Source of the DNA: JBCBTJ01 sp039818665
GTDB lineage: Bacteria; Pseudomonadota; Alphaproteobacteria; Caulobacterales; Hyphomonadaceae
Length of the DNA stretch: 15,797 bases
Assembly: GCA_039818665.1 (NCBI GenBank)
Contig: JBCBTJ010000061.1
Location: 1-15,797, forward strand
Direction of reading: 5' to 3'
Shown: piece after piece, positions 6,447 to 13,239 of the stretch
Layout: every line of letters starts with the position of its first letter
Numbering within the stretch: the first letter of the stretch is position 1
Position numbers and translations under genes: made by a program
The notes under the pieces: model-generated
Seen by the model: only the letters and a program-made list of their open reading frames with translations
The model's database searches: none
What the model was told of the DNA's origin: nothing

Positions 6447-7265
6447 TTGCCCGATCGCATCACCAGCACGGCCAATCCGCTCATCAAGACCTTGAGATCA
6501 CTGGATCGAAAGAAAACCCGTGCGGAAACTGGTCTATTTTTGGCCGAAGGCGCGCGGCTGGCGCAGCAGGGCCTCGAGGCCGGCTGGCGGCTCGACACCC
6601 TCCTTGTCTCCTCGTCGGCCGCGCTCCGAAGCGGGGCCGAAGACCTCGCCCGGGACGCGGCGGAGGCCGGGGCGCGCGTGATTGAGGCGTCCGACCGAGT
6701 CCTTTCGGCGGTTGTACGCAAGGACAATCCGCAAATGGTCGCCGCGGCGTTCGAACAGCGCGACCGGCCGCTCGCCGACCTGTCCGGGCCAGGCCAAGGC
6801 GTCTGGCTCGCCCTCTACGAAGTGCGCGACCCTGGCAATCTCGGCACGATCCTGCGCACGGCCGACTGCGCCGGCGCGCGCGGCGTCATCCTCTTGGAGA
6901 CATGCTGCGATCCTTACTCAATAGAAGCGGTCCGCGCCTCCATGGGCTCTCTCTTCGACATGCCCGTCGCCCGGGCCACATTCGCAGATTTCGACACATG
7001 GCGACGCTCGGAAGGCCTCGCCATGATCGCTGCGAGCGTGAACGGGACCGTCCGCCACGACAAAGCGCCCTACAAAGACCGGGCGGTTCTTTTGATGGGC
7101 AATGAACAAGCCGGCTTGCCCGCCGAGATCGAAGCCGCCTGCGACACGCTCGCCCTCATTCCCATGCGCGGCGGGGCCGACAGTTTGAACCTCGCCCAGG
7201 CGGCCGCGCTGATGACCTACGAAGCCTGGCGCGCCCAAGACTTCGCCGGGGCGCGAGACCAATGA
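6447..7265 (+). CDS. TrmH/SpoU-family RNA 2'-O-ribose methyltransferase
   Basis: SPOUT-class enzyme that methylates a ribose 2'-OH in rRNA or tRNA using SAM. Homology begins at ITSTANPLIKTLRSLDRKKTR, so the start is placed at TTG 6447, with GAGG five bases upstream, giving 272 residues, a usual family length. The only in-frame ATG (6258) lies inside the divergent gene and would add 63 unlike residues. Motif 1 is EVRDPGNLGTILRTAD (125-140), motif 2 LLMGNEQAGLP (215-225) and motif 3 IPMRGGADSLNLAQAAAL (238-255), which form the trefoil-knot SAM site. The N-terminal part resembles the substrate-binding domain of 23S rRNA enzymes. It overlaps the next gene by ATGA. The target nucleotide cannot be told from sequence, and the TTG start is inferred. 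Confidence 0.9.
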   Translation: MPDRITSTANPLIKTLRSLDRKKTRAETGLFLAEGARLAQQGLEAGWRLDTLLVSSSAALRSGAEDLARDAAEAGARVIEASDRVLSAVVRKDNPQMVAAAFEQRDRPLADLSGPGQGVWLALYEVRDPGNLGTILRTADCAGARGVILLETCCDPYSIEAVRASMGSLFDMPVARATFADFDTWRRSEGLAMIAASVNGTVRHDKAPYKDRAVLLMGNEQAGLPAEIEAACDTLALIPMRGGADSLNLAQAAALMTYEAWRAQDFAGARDQ

Positions 7266-8152
7266 AAACCGAAACCCGCCTGCTCGTCGCCGACGATTGG
7301 GAAGACTACGCCCTCCTCGACAGCGGCCATGGCCGCAAACTCGAGCGCTTCGGCGGCCAGACCGTGGACCGGCCCGACCCCCAGGCCTTCTGGGCGTCCC
7401 AAACACCGGTCGAAGCCTGGCGCGCCGACGCTGTCTTCGACGCCAAAGCCGGCGACGATGAACGCGGCCAATGGCGCCTAAACGCCAAATCCGCGCCCGA
7501 GGCTTGGCCGATGCGTTGGAAGGATCTTCGCTTCGAAGCCCGCCGCACGCCCTTCCGCCATCTCGGCGTCTTCCAGGAACACTCGGTCCATTGGGCCTTC
7601 GCTCAAGACCGGATCCGCGCCGCCGGCCGGCCGGTGAAAGTCCTCAACCTGTTCGGCTATACCGGCCTCATGTCGCTCGCCTGCGCGGCGGCCGGGGCGG
7701 AGGTCGTCCACCTCGACGCCAGCCCGAAGTCCAACGGCTACGGCAAAGACGCCCAAGCGCTCTCCGGCCTTGAGGACCGCACCATCCGCTGGATCGCGGA
7801 CGATGCGATGAAATTCGTCGCCCGCGAGCAGCGCCGCGGCAATCGTTATGACGGAATCGTCCTCGACCCGCCGAAATTCGGACGCGGCCCGAAAAACGAA
7901 ACCTGGCGCTTCGAAACCGACCTGCCTGCCTTGCTCGAAGGCATAAGCGCGCTTCTCTCAGACAACCCTCTATTCGTCATCGCAACCGCTTACGCTGTCC
8001 GCCTGTCCTATATCGCGCTCGGACAAACGCTCAAAGATCATCTAATCGGCCTCGGGGGCGCCTTGGAAATGGGCGAAATGGCGCTTCCTCAACAAGGTTT
8101 GCAAAGAATGCTGCCGACCGCCCTTTACGCTCGCTGGCGAAGCGGCGAATAA
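7262..8152 (+). CDS. Class I SAM-dependent methyltransferase, RlmI-like (rRNA methyltransferase-type)
   Basis: Rossmann-fold methyltransferase related to the RlmI/RlmL C-terminal domain group. The 296 residues show the SAM-binding motif VLNLFGYTGLMSLA (127-140), an acidic residue at the end of strand 2 (Asp152 in VHLDAS), and the catalytic-type motif LDPPKFGRGPK (201-211). The last is typical of base methyltransferases acting on RNA. No PUA domain is present, unlike E. coli RlmI. The N-terminal 100 residues are a smaller strand-rich region (ALLDSGHGRKLERFGG). The start ATG overlaps the TGA of the preceding RNA methyltransferase gene, so the two are translationally coupled. A joint role in rRNA modification is likely, but the substrate is inferred only. 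Confidence 0.88.
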   Translation: MKTETRLLVADDWEDYALLDSGHGRKLERFGGQTVDRPDPQAFWASQTPVEAWRADAVFDAKAGDDERGQWRLNAKSAPEAWPMRWKDLRFEARRTPFRHLGVFQEHSVHWAFAQDRIRAAGRPVKVLNLFGYTGLMSLACAAAGAEVVHLDASPKSNGYGKDAQALSGLEDRTIRWIADDAMKFVAREQRRGNRYDGIVLDPPKFGRGPKNETWRFETDLPALLEGISALLSDNPLFVIATAYAVRLSYIALGQTLKDHLIGLGGALEMGEMALPQQGLQRMLPTALYARWRSGE

Positions 8153-8192
8153 TCCTCCACGCGGGGGCGCATTAAAGATTGCAGGGGCTGTC

Positions 8193-9362
8193 ATGCCGGC
8201 ATTGCGCGTCGCAATTTCTGTTTTCGCGTTCTTTTTCCTCGCCCTCCCCGCCGCCGCGCAAACCATCGACTACAAAAGGCTGGACGAGCGCCTGACGGCG
8301 CTGATGTCCGATCCGCAAATGGTCGGGCTCGCTGTGGCGGTGATCGAGAACGGGGACATCGCATTCGCCGAGGGCTACGGCGTCACCCAGCGCGACGGCG
8401 CGCCTGTCACCGCCGACACTGTGTTCCGCTGGGCCTCGCTCTCGAAAGGCGTCGCCTCGACAATGGCCGGCCTTGTCGCCGAGGACGGTCTTTTCTCGCT
8501 GACCGATGCGATCGGCGACTATAGCAGCTCGCTCCGCCTGCCCCGCAGCGGACATCAAACGGCGAGCCTCGCCGACGTGCTCTCCCACCGCCTCGGCATC
8601 GTGAACAACGCTTATGACACACGGCTTGAAGACGGACGCGACCCCGTCGACATCCGACGCGCGCTCTCAAGCCTCAAGCCGCTCTGCCCCGTCAGCGATT
8701 GCCACACCTATCAAAACGTCGCCTTCGACGCGATCGCCGAGGCGATCGAGAACGTGGTCGGCGACAGTTACGCTGACGCCGTCCAGAAGCGTTTGTTCGA
8801 ACCGCTCTACATGACCAATGCGAGCCTCGGCCGCGCCGCCCTGCTCGCATCCGATAATTGGGCGCGGCCCTACGCCCATCGGCGCGGCCGCATCGCGCCC
8901 ACCCAACGCGAGGTGAGGCCCGACTATTACCGCGTGCCGGCGGCGGGCGGCGTCAACGGCTCCATTCTCGATCTCGCCCGCTTCGCCCGGGCCCAAATGG
9001 GCCTCGCGCCCGACGTGCTTCCCGCCGGCGTGCTGCAGGAAATCCACCTGCCGCGCATCCACACCACCCGCGAACAAGGCAGCATCAACCGCCGCTACGC
9101 CGGGCGCATGAAACAAGCCAAATACGCCCTTGGCTGGCGGGTTTACGACTATGCCGGCAACCGCGTCGTCGGCCATCGCGGCGCGGTGCAGGGCTACCGG
9201 TCCCTCATCTTGTTCGACCCGGAGAAAGACACCGGCGTGGTCGCGCTTTGGAACTCCAGCGCGCGCCGTCCGGTCGGCGTCCAGTTCGAGGTGATGGACA
9301 TGGCCTTCGGCTTACCCGCCCAAGACTGGCTCGGCGTCGACGCCAGCGCGGCGAACCATTGA
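8193..9362 (+). CDS. Secreted serine hydrolase of the beta-lactamase/D-alanyl-D-alanine carboxypeptidase (class C) fold
   Basis: Predicted periplasmic serine hydrolase (389 residues). A signal peptide ends near residue 22 (AFFFLALPAAAQ). The catalytic motifs of the family appear in order: SxxK as SLSK (Ser82-Lys85), YxN as YQN (Tyr173-Asn175), and HRG (328-330) in place of KTG. Substrates in this family range from peptidoglycan stem peptides to esters and beta-lactams, and sequence alone does not decide; it should not be called a resistance gene. Cys165 and Cys170 could form a short disulfide in the periplasm. AGGGG precedes ATG 8193. The gene is 40 bases after the methyltransferase gene on the same strand and may share its transcript. 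A hairpin follows the stop codon. Confidence 0.92.
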   Translation: MPALRVAISVFAFFFLALPAAAQTIDYKRLDERLTALMSDPQMVGLAVAVIENGDIAFAEGYGVTQRDGAPVTADTVFRWASLSKGVASTMAGLVAEDGLFSLTDAIGDYSSSLRLPRSGHQTASLADVLSHRLGIVNNAYDTRLEDGRDPVDIRRALSSLKPLCPVSDCHTYQNVAFDAIAEAIENVVGDSYADAVQKRLFEPLYMTNASLGRAALLASDNWARPYAHRRGRIAPTQREVRPDYYRVPAAGGVNGSILDLARFARAQMGLAPDVLPAGVLQEIHLPRIHTTREQGSINRRYAGRMKQAKYALGWRVYDYAGNRVVGHRGAVQGYRSLILFDPEKDTGVVALWNSSARRPVGVQFEVMDMAFGLPAQDWLGVDASAANH

Positions 9363-9370
9363 TGCAGCCT

Positions 9371-9395
9371 TGCTGAACGGAAAGACGCTTCAGCA
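9371..9395 (+). terminator. Stem-loop after the serine hydrolase gene
   Basis: TGCTGAA (9371-9377) and TTCAGCA (9389-9395) form a perfect 7-bp stem with an 11-base loop, eight bases after the stop codon. No T-run follows, so it would be a weak intrinsic terminator or an mRNA 3'-end stabiliser. Its right arm overlaps CGCTTCAGC (9386-9394), which can pair instead with GCTGAAGCG (9431-9439), giving two mutually exclusive folds. Confidence 0.4.
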
Positions 9396-9438
9396 TCGAA
9401 CCTCACACTCAAACATGTCGGGCTGTCTTCGCTGAAGC

Positions 9439-9490
9439 GCATTTCGATTCTTGTAGCAGAATGTATGTTCTGCTACAAGAATCGAAATGC
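9439..9490. repeat. Perfect 23-bp inverted repeat overlapping the TetR start codon (operator candidate)
   Basis: Left arm 9439-9461 and right arm 9468-9490 are exact reverse complements over 23 bases, with a six-base spacer TGTATG. The inner half reads TGTAGCAGAA / TTCTGCTACA. The arms have 9 G/C in 23, far below the surrounding DNA. The right arm contains the TetR ATG (9487-9489). A 52-bp symmetric site at a TetR-family promoter suggests an autoregulatory operator, possibly for two stacked dimers. If transcribed from upstream, the RNA would form a 23-bp stem hiding the start codon. No T-run follows it, so a terminator role is unlikely. Confidence 0.8.
9451..9479 (+). promoter_or_regulatory. 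Candidate promoter inside the palindrome, giving a leaderless tetR transcript
   Basis: TTGTAG (9451-9456) and TACAAG (9474-9479) are spaced by exactly 17 bases, matching the -35 and -10 consensus at three and four of six positions. A start about seven bases downstream would fall at 9486-9487, directly at the ATG. That would give a leaderless mRNA, which also fits the lack of a good Shine-Dalgarno sequence. By symmetry the same pair exists on the other strand. Weak matches, so this is inference. Confidence 0.35.
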
Positions 9491-10077
9491 CGCGTCCACG
9501 CTCACATACGAAAGAGGCGCTCGTCCGAGACGCCATGCGCCATTTCTGGAGCGCGGGATACGCGGCGTCCTCTATGGACACGCTCGTCAAAGCCACGGGC
9601 GTCAGCCGCCACGGGATCTATTCCGACGTCGGCGGCAAGCGGGAACTCTATCTGCTCGGCTTCGCGGCCTATCAGGCCGAGACTGTGACGCCGGCGTTTG
9701 CGCGCGTTGAGCAAGAGGACGCCAGTCTGGCGGACGTCGCCGACTATTTCGAAACCCAGATCGCGCTCGCCGAGTCGATCGGCCTGCCGGGCCCCGGCTG
9801 CCTCGTCGCCAATGCGATGACCGAAACTGCGCCGCACGACCCGGACGTCGCCGCTCGCGTCGCACTCCACAATGCGCGCCTCAAAGCCGGGTTCCGGAAC
9901 GTTCTCTCCAATGAAGCGCCGACGCTGGACGATACGGACCGGGACGCGCTTGCAGATTTCCTCGTCGTGTCGACCCAAGGCCTCTGGTCCATGTCGCGCG
10001 TGGTGTCCGACGCCGCGCCGCTGCGCCGGCACGCCGCCACCCTCCTCTCCCTCCTCGAAACAAGGCTCGCCCCATGA
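9487..10077 (+). CDS. TetR/AcrR family transcriptional regulator
   Basis: One-component repressor (196 residues). The N-terminal DNA-binding domain (about 8-55) has the family helix-turn-helix SSMDTLVKATGVSRHGIYSDVGGKREL. The remaining helices form the ligand-binding and dimer domain. The only cysteine, Cys105, lies in GPGCLVANAMTE, the same kind of G-C-L context in which the redox-sensing cysteine of NemR-type regulators occurs. Sensing of electrophiles or oxidants is therefore possible but unproven. The start ATG lies in the right arm of a perfect 23-bp inverted repeat and lacks a clear ribosome-binding site. The stop overlaps the following membrane protein gene by ATGA, so that gene is the likely target together with tetR itself. 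The ligand is unknown. Confidence 0.93.
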   Translation: MPRPRSHTKEALVRDAMRHFWSAGYAASSMDTLVKATGVSRHGIYSDVGGKRELYLLGFAAYQAETVTPAFARVEQEDASLADVADYFETQIALAESIGLPGPGCLVANAMTETAPHDPDVAARVALHNARLKAGFRNVLSNEAPTLDDTDRDALADFLVVSTQGLWSMSRVVSDAAPLRRHAATLLSLLETRLAP

Positions 10078-10526
10078 CACAAGCCGCAAGGATCGACATC
10101 CGCGCCCCGATCTTCTCCGGAGCGTTCGCACTCGCCCTCGGCGCCAATATGATCTGGATCAACGCCTCCGAGGTCTGGCGCTATTTCATGATCGTCAAAC
10201 CCATGCTGCACGAGGCGTTTCCCGGCGACGCCGGCGTTGCAGCGGTCACGCCCGCCATCTTCGCGTCCTGGATGGTGTGGGACACGATCCTGATCCTCGC
10301 CGCGACGGGCTTTTATTGGATGTTCCTTGAGCGCAACGGGGCCAGCGTCCGCCAGGCCCTGCTCGCTGCGACCGCCCTCTCGGTGACGATCTTCGGCCTC
10401 ATCTGGCTCGGTATTGCGAATATGGGCCTCGTCCCGGCGCGTTTCATCTGGGCGGCGCTCCCCCTCGCCTGGGCCGAACAAGCGATTGCGGCGCTGATCG
10501 TGCTTTGGACGATGAAACGCGCGTGA
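10074..10526 (+). CDS. Hypothetical four-helix integral membrane protein, coupled to the TetR gene
   Basis: Not recognised as a named family. The 150 residues contain four predicted transmembrane helices (about 12-30, 60-84, 94-115 and 124-147). Between helices 1 and 2 is a loop (NASEVWRYFMIVKPMLHEAFPG) that holds most of the charged and polar residues. The helices are Trp-rich (WMVWD, IWLG, FIWAALPLAW). No transporter signature or metal-binding motif is seen. The ATG overlaps the TetR TGA (ATGA), so expression should follow the regulator. Small TetR-controlled membrane proteins often act in efflux or membrane stress, but no function can be assigned here. Confidence 0.82.
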   Translation: MTQAARIDIRAPIFSGAFALALGANMIWINASEVWRYFMIVKPMLHEAFPGDAGVAAVTPAIFASWMVWDTILILAATGFYWMFLERNGASVRQALLAATALSVTIFGLIWLGIANMGLVPARFIWAALPLAWAEQAIAALIVLWTMKRA

Positions 10527-10607
10527 CCGCGCCCGAAAAAAGCTGGCCTCGCCGCAGCTAATCTGCCTTGAATGGCGGCAACCAACACTGCGAACGGACC
10601 CGCATTC

Positions 10608-11483
10608 ATGACCGACTCCACCGAATATACGCCCCCGAAAGTCTGGACTTGGGACCAGGAGAGCGGCGGGCGCTTCGCCGCCATCAACCGCCCCATCGCC
10701 GGCCCGACCCACGACAAAGAGCTGCCCGTCGGCAAGCATCCGATCCAGCTCTACTCCCTGGCGACGCCCAACGGCGTGAAAGTCACCGTGATGCTCGAAG
10801 AGCTGCTCGAGGCGGGCCATTCCGGCGCGGAGTACGACGCCTGGCTGATAAATATCGGCGAGGGCGACCAATTCTCGTCAGGGTATGTGGCGCTCAATCC
10901 GAACTCCAAAATCCCGGTCATGGCCGATCATACGACCAATCCACCGACGCGGGTCTTCGAGTCCGGGTCGATCCTGCTCTATCTCGCTGGGAAGTTCGGC
11001 GCCTTCCTGCCGACCGATCATAAGAAGCGCACCGAGTGCATGAATTGGCTGTTCTGGCAGATGGGCTCGGCCCCCTATCTCGGCGGCGGCTTCGGCCATT
11101 TCTACGCCTATGCGCCGTTCAAGATGGAGTACCCGATCAACCGCTTCGCCATGGAAGTGAAGCGCCAGCTCGACGTCCTGAACCGCCACCTCGCGGACCA
11201 TGAGTTTATGGCCGGCGACGAGCTCTCCATCGCCGACATGGCCATCGCACCCTGGTACGGCGCGCTCGCCAAGGGCCTGCTTTATGAAGGCGGCGAGTTC
11301 CTCTCCGTCCACGAGTACACCCACGTGATCCGCTGGACCGATCAGCTCATGGCCCGGCCCGCTTTCAAGCGCGGCCGCATGGTCAACCGCGCCTTCGGCC
11401 CGCCGGAGACACAGCTGCACGAACGCCATGACGCGAGCGACTTCGAACTCCGCACGCAGGATAAGTTGGAGACCTCGGACTAG
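10608..11483 (+). CDS. yghU: Glutathione S-transferase, YghU-type (disulfide-bond oxidoreductase)
   Basis: Close full-length relative of E. coli YghU, a Nu-class glutathione transferase-like protein that binds two glutathiones and reduces disulfides or organic hydroperoxides. From ATG 10608 it has 291 residues. Shared segments are KVWTWDQESGGRF, NRPIAGPTH, LPVGKHPIQLYSLATPNG (active Thr53 and Asn55 in TPNG), NPNSKIP, RVFESGSILLYLA (Glu119-Ser120 contacting glutathione), LGGGFGHFYAYAP and HERHDASDFE. An in-frame ATG at 10572 would add 12 residues with no counterpart in YghU, so the later start is preferred; neither has a strong ribosome-binding site. It lies 81 bases after the TetR-linked membrane protein and may be co-expressed. 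Its stop codon directly abuts the stop of the convergent gene. Confidence 0.95.
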   Translation: MTDSTEYTPPKVWTWDQESGGRFAAINRPIAGPTHDKELPVGKHPIQLYSLATPNGVKVTVMLEELLEAGHSGAEYDAWLINIGEGDQFSSGYVALNPNSKIPVMADHTTNPPTRVFESGSILLYLAGKFGAFLPTDHKKRTECMNWLFWQMGSAPYLGGGFGHFYAYAPFKMEYPINRFAMEVKRQLDVLNRHLADHEFMAGDELSIADMAIAPWYGALAKGLLYEGGEFLSVHEYTHVIRWTDQLMARPAFKRGRMVNRAFGPPETQLHERHDASDFELRTQDKLETSD

Positions 11484-11783
11484 TCAGCCGGGCCGCGCCT
11501 CGTCGGCTTCAAAGATCTTGATCTCGGGTTCGGACGCGGCGAGCGCCGACGCCTTGCGCACGAAGTCGCCTGAGGCCGATACGGCGAAGTGCGTCTTCAA
11601 CGCGTCCATGTCGGCCCAATACTCAACGAACACGAAGCGGCGCTCATTCTCGCAATCGACTGACACGCGATGATCTATGCAGCCCGGCTCGGCGCGCGAG
11701 CGCTGGACATGCTCCAGGCTCAATCGAAGGATTTCGGCGCGCCCCTCGGGCGTCGCCTCGATGCTTCCGATGACGATGATCAT
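11484..11783 (-). CDS. Small ABM-domain (YgiN-like) putative quinol monooxygenase
   Basis: A 99-residue protein of the antibiotic-biosynthesis-monooxygenase dimeric ferredoxin-like fold. MIIVIGSIEATPEGRAEIL is the typical first strand and helix, followed by EPGCIDHRVSVD, RFVFVEYWADMDALKTHFA (the conserved E.W...AL..H segment) and the closing strand PEIKIFEADE. Relatives such as YgiN oxidise quinols without a bound metal or flavin, but many members have no known substrate. The start ATG overlaps the DUF3445 stop (ATGA), making it the last gene of a coupled three-gene set. It ends immediately at the tail of the convergent glutathione transferase gene, with no spacer. Confidence 0.88.
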   Translation of the reverse strand: MIIVIGSIEATPEGRAEILRLSLEHVQRSRAEPGCIDHRVSVDCENERRFVFVEYWADMDALKTHFAVSASGDFVRKASALAASEPEIKIFEADEARPG

Positions 11784-12613
11784 TCCCGCCCCTCCCCTTG
11801 CGTTGTCTCGCGAAGCGCAGCCTCAATCAGCCCATCATACACCGCCCAACTCTTATAGGCCCGCGCGCTCGCCGACGCGCTGCGCCAAGCGGCGGCGAAC
11901 CTGATCCTGAGCTCGGGATCGTCGATCACCTGCGCCAGCGGATCATTCTCGACCCGGATCGTAAACAACACCGCGCCCGACCGCGCGAGTTTCCGGATCG
12001 TCTGGCGCTCGACCCGCAAATACAGAGCATACCGCCAGTCCGTGGCGGCCTCCGCCTCCGCGAGGATCGGCGCGTCATCGGGCGTAAAGCGCGCCGCGCC
12101 GGCCTGCACGGTCCAATTGAACCGCTCGAGCACCGTGCCCGGCGCCAGTCCGTCGAAGACCCTTGCGATCCGCGCGGCGAGTAGCGGGTCGCCGCCGGGC
12201 ACGGGCCCGTGGATTGCGCCAAGCGGCTGGCCGATCACGTCGCCCAAACGCCAATAGGTCGGCGCGCAGACGCTCGCTTCCTCAAGCCGCCAAGCGCCGC
12301 CTTGGTCCCGCCGCATGACGCAGAGATCGTCCGGGACCGAAGCCGCGGCGGCCTCAAGCGGCGTCGGCCACTCGCCAAGCGCACCGGCGCCGGCAACGGC
12401 CAGCACCAAGTCCGCCGCCTCGCGTGCGGCCTCCACGCCTTCCCCGGTCGAGGCCCACACCTCGCCGCGCCGGTCGCGCATCAAGCGCCGCTTTTCCTCC
12501 AGCCAGCCCGTCTCGCGCCAGGGCGGCAGCCAGTCTTCGACCGCGATCGGGCGCAGCCTCGGCGTGAAGTCCGGCGGTCCGACGTCGAAGGGCGTGTAGG
12601 GCGGCCGGCTCAC
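11780..12613 (-). CDS. DUF3445 protein, heme-dependent oxidative N-demethylase alpha-like
   Basis: Member of the DUF3445/HODM alpha-subunit family, some of which are heme enzymes removing methyl groups from secondary amines such as dimethylamine. The start is GTG 12613, overlapping the methyltransferase stop as GTGA; it gives 277 residues, and longer readings run into that gene in another frame. Family blocks are RPIAVEDWLP (21-30), DDLCVMRRD (95-103), VCAPTYWRLGDVIGQPLGAIHGPVPG (115-140, the FPSRW-type and IHxPVPG segments), RFNWTVQ (164-170) and LRVERQTIRKL with GAVLFTIR (199-220). The reductase subunits of a full demethylase are not nearby, so it may use other electron donors or act differently. 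Family assignment is confident; the reaction is not. Confidence 0.87.
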   Translation of the reverse strand: MSRPPYTPFDVGPPDFTPRLRPIAVEDWLPPWRETGWLEEKRRLMRDRRGEVWASTGEGVEAAREAADLVLAVAGAGALGEWPTPLEAAAASVPDDLCVMRRDQGGAWRLEEASVCAPTYWRLGDVIGQPLGAIHGPVPGGDPLLAARIARVFDGLAPGTVLERFNWTVQAGAARFTPDDAPILAEAEAATDWRYALYLRVERQTIRKLARSGAVLFTIRVENDPLAQVIDDPELRIRFAAAWRSASASARAYKSWAVYDGLIEAALRETTQGEGRE

Positions 12614-13236
12614 GCCGCGCGCGCCGCGCCCCAGCTGACAAAGCCGGCGATCCTCGGCGTCGAGGGCAGATACATGGTCTCCACCTTGTCGAGCGCAAAG
12701 CCGGCCTCGCGCAGCATGGCGCCTGTGTCGCGGGTGAGGTGGCAGCCGCCGCCGATCCGTTTCCAAACCGGCTCGACCCGGCGCTGCCATTTCGCGACGC
12801 CTTCGTCCGGCGCCAGCCCATGCTCGGAGAACAAGATCCGTCCGCCCGGCTTCAACACGCGTCGCACTTCATCGAGCGCCGCGCGCCAATCGGGGATGGT
12901 GCAGAGCACGAAGGTCACCACCGCGGTGTCGATCGAGCCGGCCTCGAGCCCCGCCTCCTCCGCGCCGGTCTCGACGAAGTCGATCTTCCCTTGCAGCGGC
13001 GAGCCGACTTCGGCCTGGCGCGCCCGCTTCATCATGCCGGGCGCAGGCTCCAGCGCCACCAGCCGGCGGACTTTGCCCGGATCATAAAACCCGAAATTCG
13101 TCCCCGAGCCGCACCCCACCTCCAGCACGTCGCCTTCAGCCAGCGGCACGATCTTTTCGCGCTGTTTCATAATCGGTTTGGACGAACAGCCGGCCGTGAC
13201 CAGCGCAGGGACGGCGTATCGCTCCCAGAGCCCCAT
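12610..13236 (-). CDS. Class I SAM-dependent methyltransferase (UbiE/METTL7-like, small-molecule or lipid type)
   Basis: The 208 residues have a complete Rossmann SAM-binding core: motif I VLEVGCGSGTN (37-47), acidic Glu63 in LVALEPAPGMM, motif IV-like VLCTIPD (110-116) and VLKPGGRILFSEHG (127-140). The C-terminal IGGGCHLTRDTGAMLREAGF resembles proteins related to the METTL7 group and phosphatidylethanolamine N-methyltransferases. MGLWERYAVPALVTAGC at the start is amphipathic and could touch the membrane. A lipid, quinone, thiol or amine substrate is possible. It starts three bases after the upstream membrane protein and overlaps the DUF3445 gene by GTGA, so the whole group is one transcript. 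Confidence 0.88.
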   Translation of the reverse strand: MGLWERYAVPALVTAGCSSKPIMKQREKIVPLAEGDVLEVGCGSGTNFGFYDPGKVRRLVALEPAPGMMKRARQAEVGSPLQGKIDFVETGAEEAGLEAGSIDTAVVTFVLCTIPDWRAALDEVRRVLKPGGRILFSEHGLAPDEGVAKWQRRVEPVWKRIGGGCHLTRDTGAMLREAGFALDKVETMYLPSTPRIAGFVSWGAARAA

Positions 13237-13239
13237 GGC

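Noticed and set aside
8193..9362. Antibiotic-resistance beta-lactamase
   Set aside because: The SLSK, YQN and HRG motifs fit the broad serine hydrolase family; nothing marks a true AmpC, and most relatives with HRG are not beta-lactamases.
9194..9442. Minus-strand frame of 82 codons starting at the mirror-image ATG in the left arm of the palindrome
   Set aside because: The ATG exists only because the repeat is symmetric. The frame is antisense to the serine hydrolase and has no domain, so a divergent small gene is not supported, though the mirrored promoter is noted.
9744..10871. Minus-strand open frame of 375 codons opposite tetR, the membrane protein and yghU
   Set aside because: It runs antisense through three genes, shows no family motif, and has the low-complexity Arg/Asp/Gly composition of a shadow frame.
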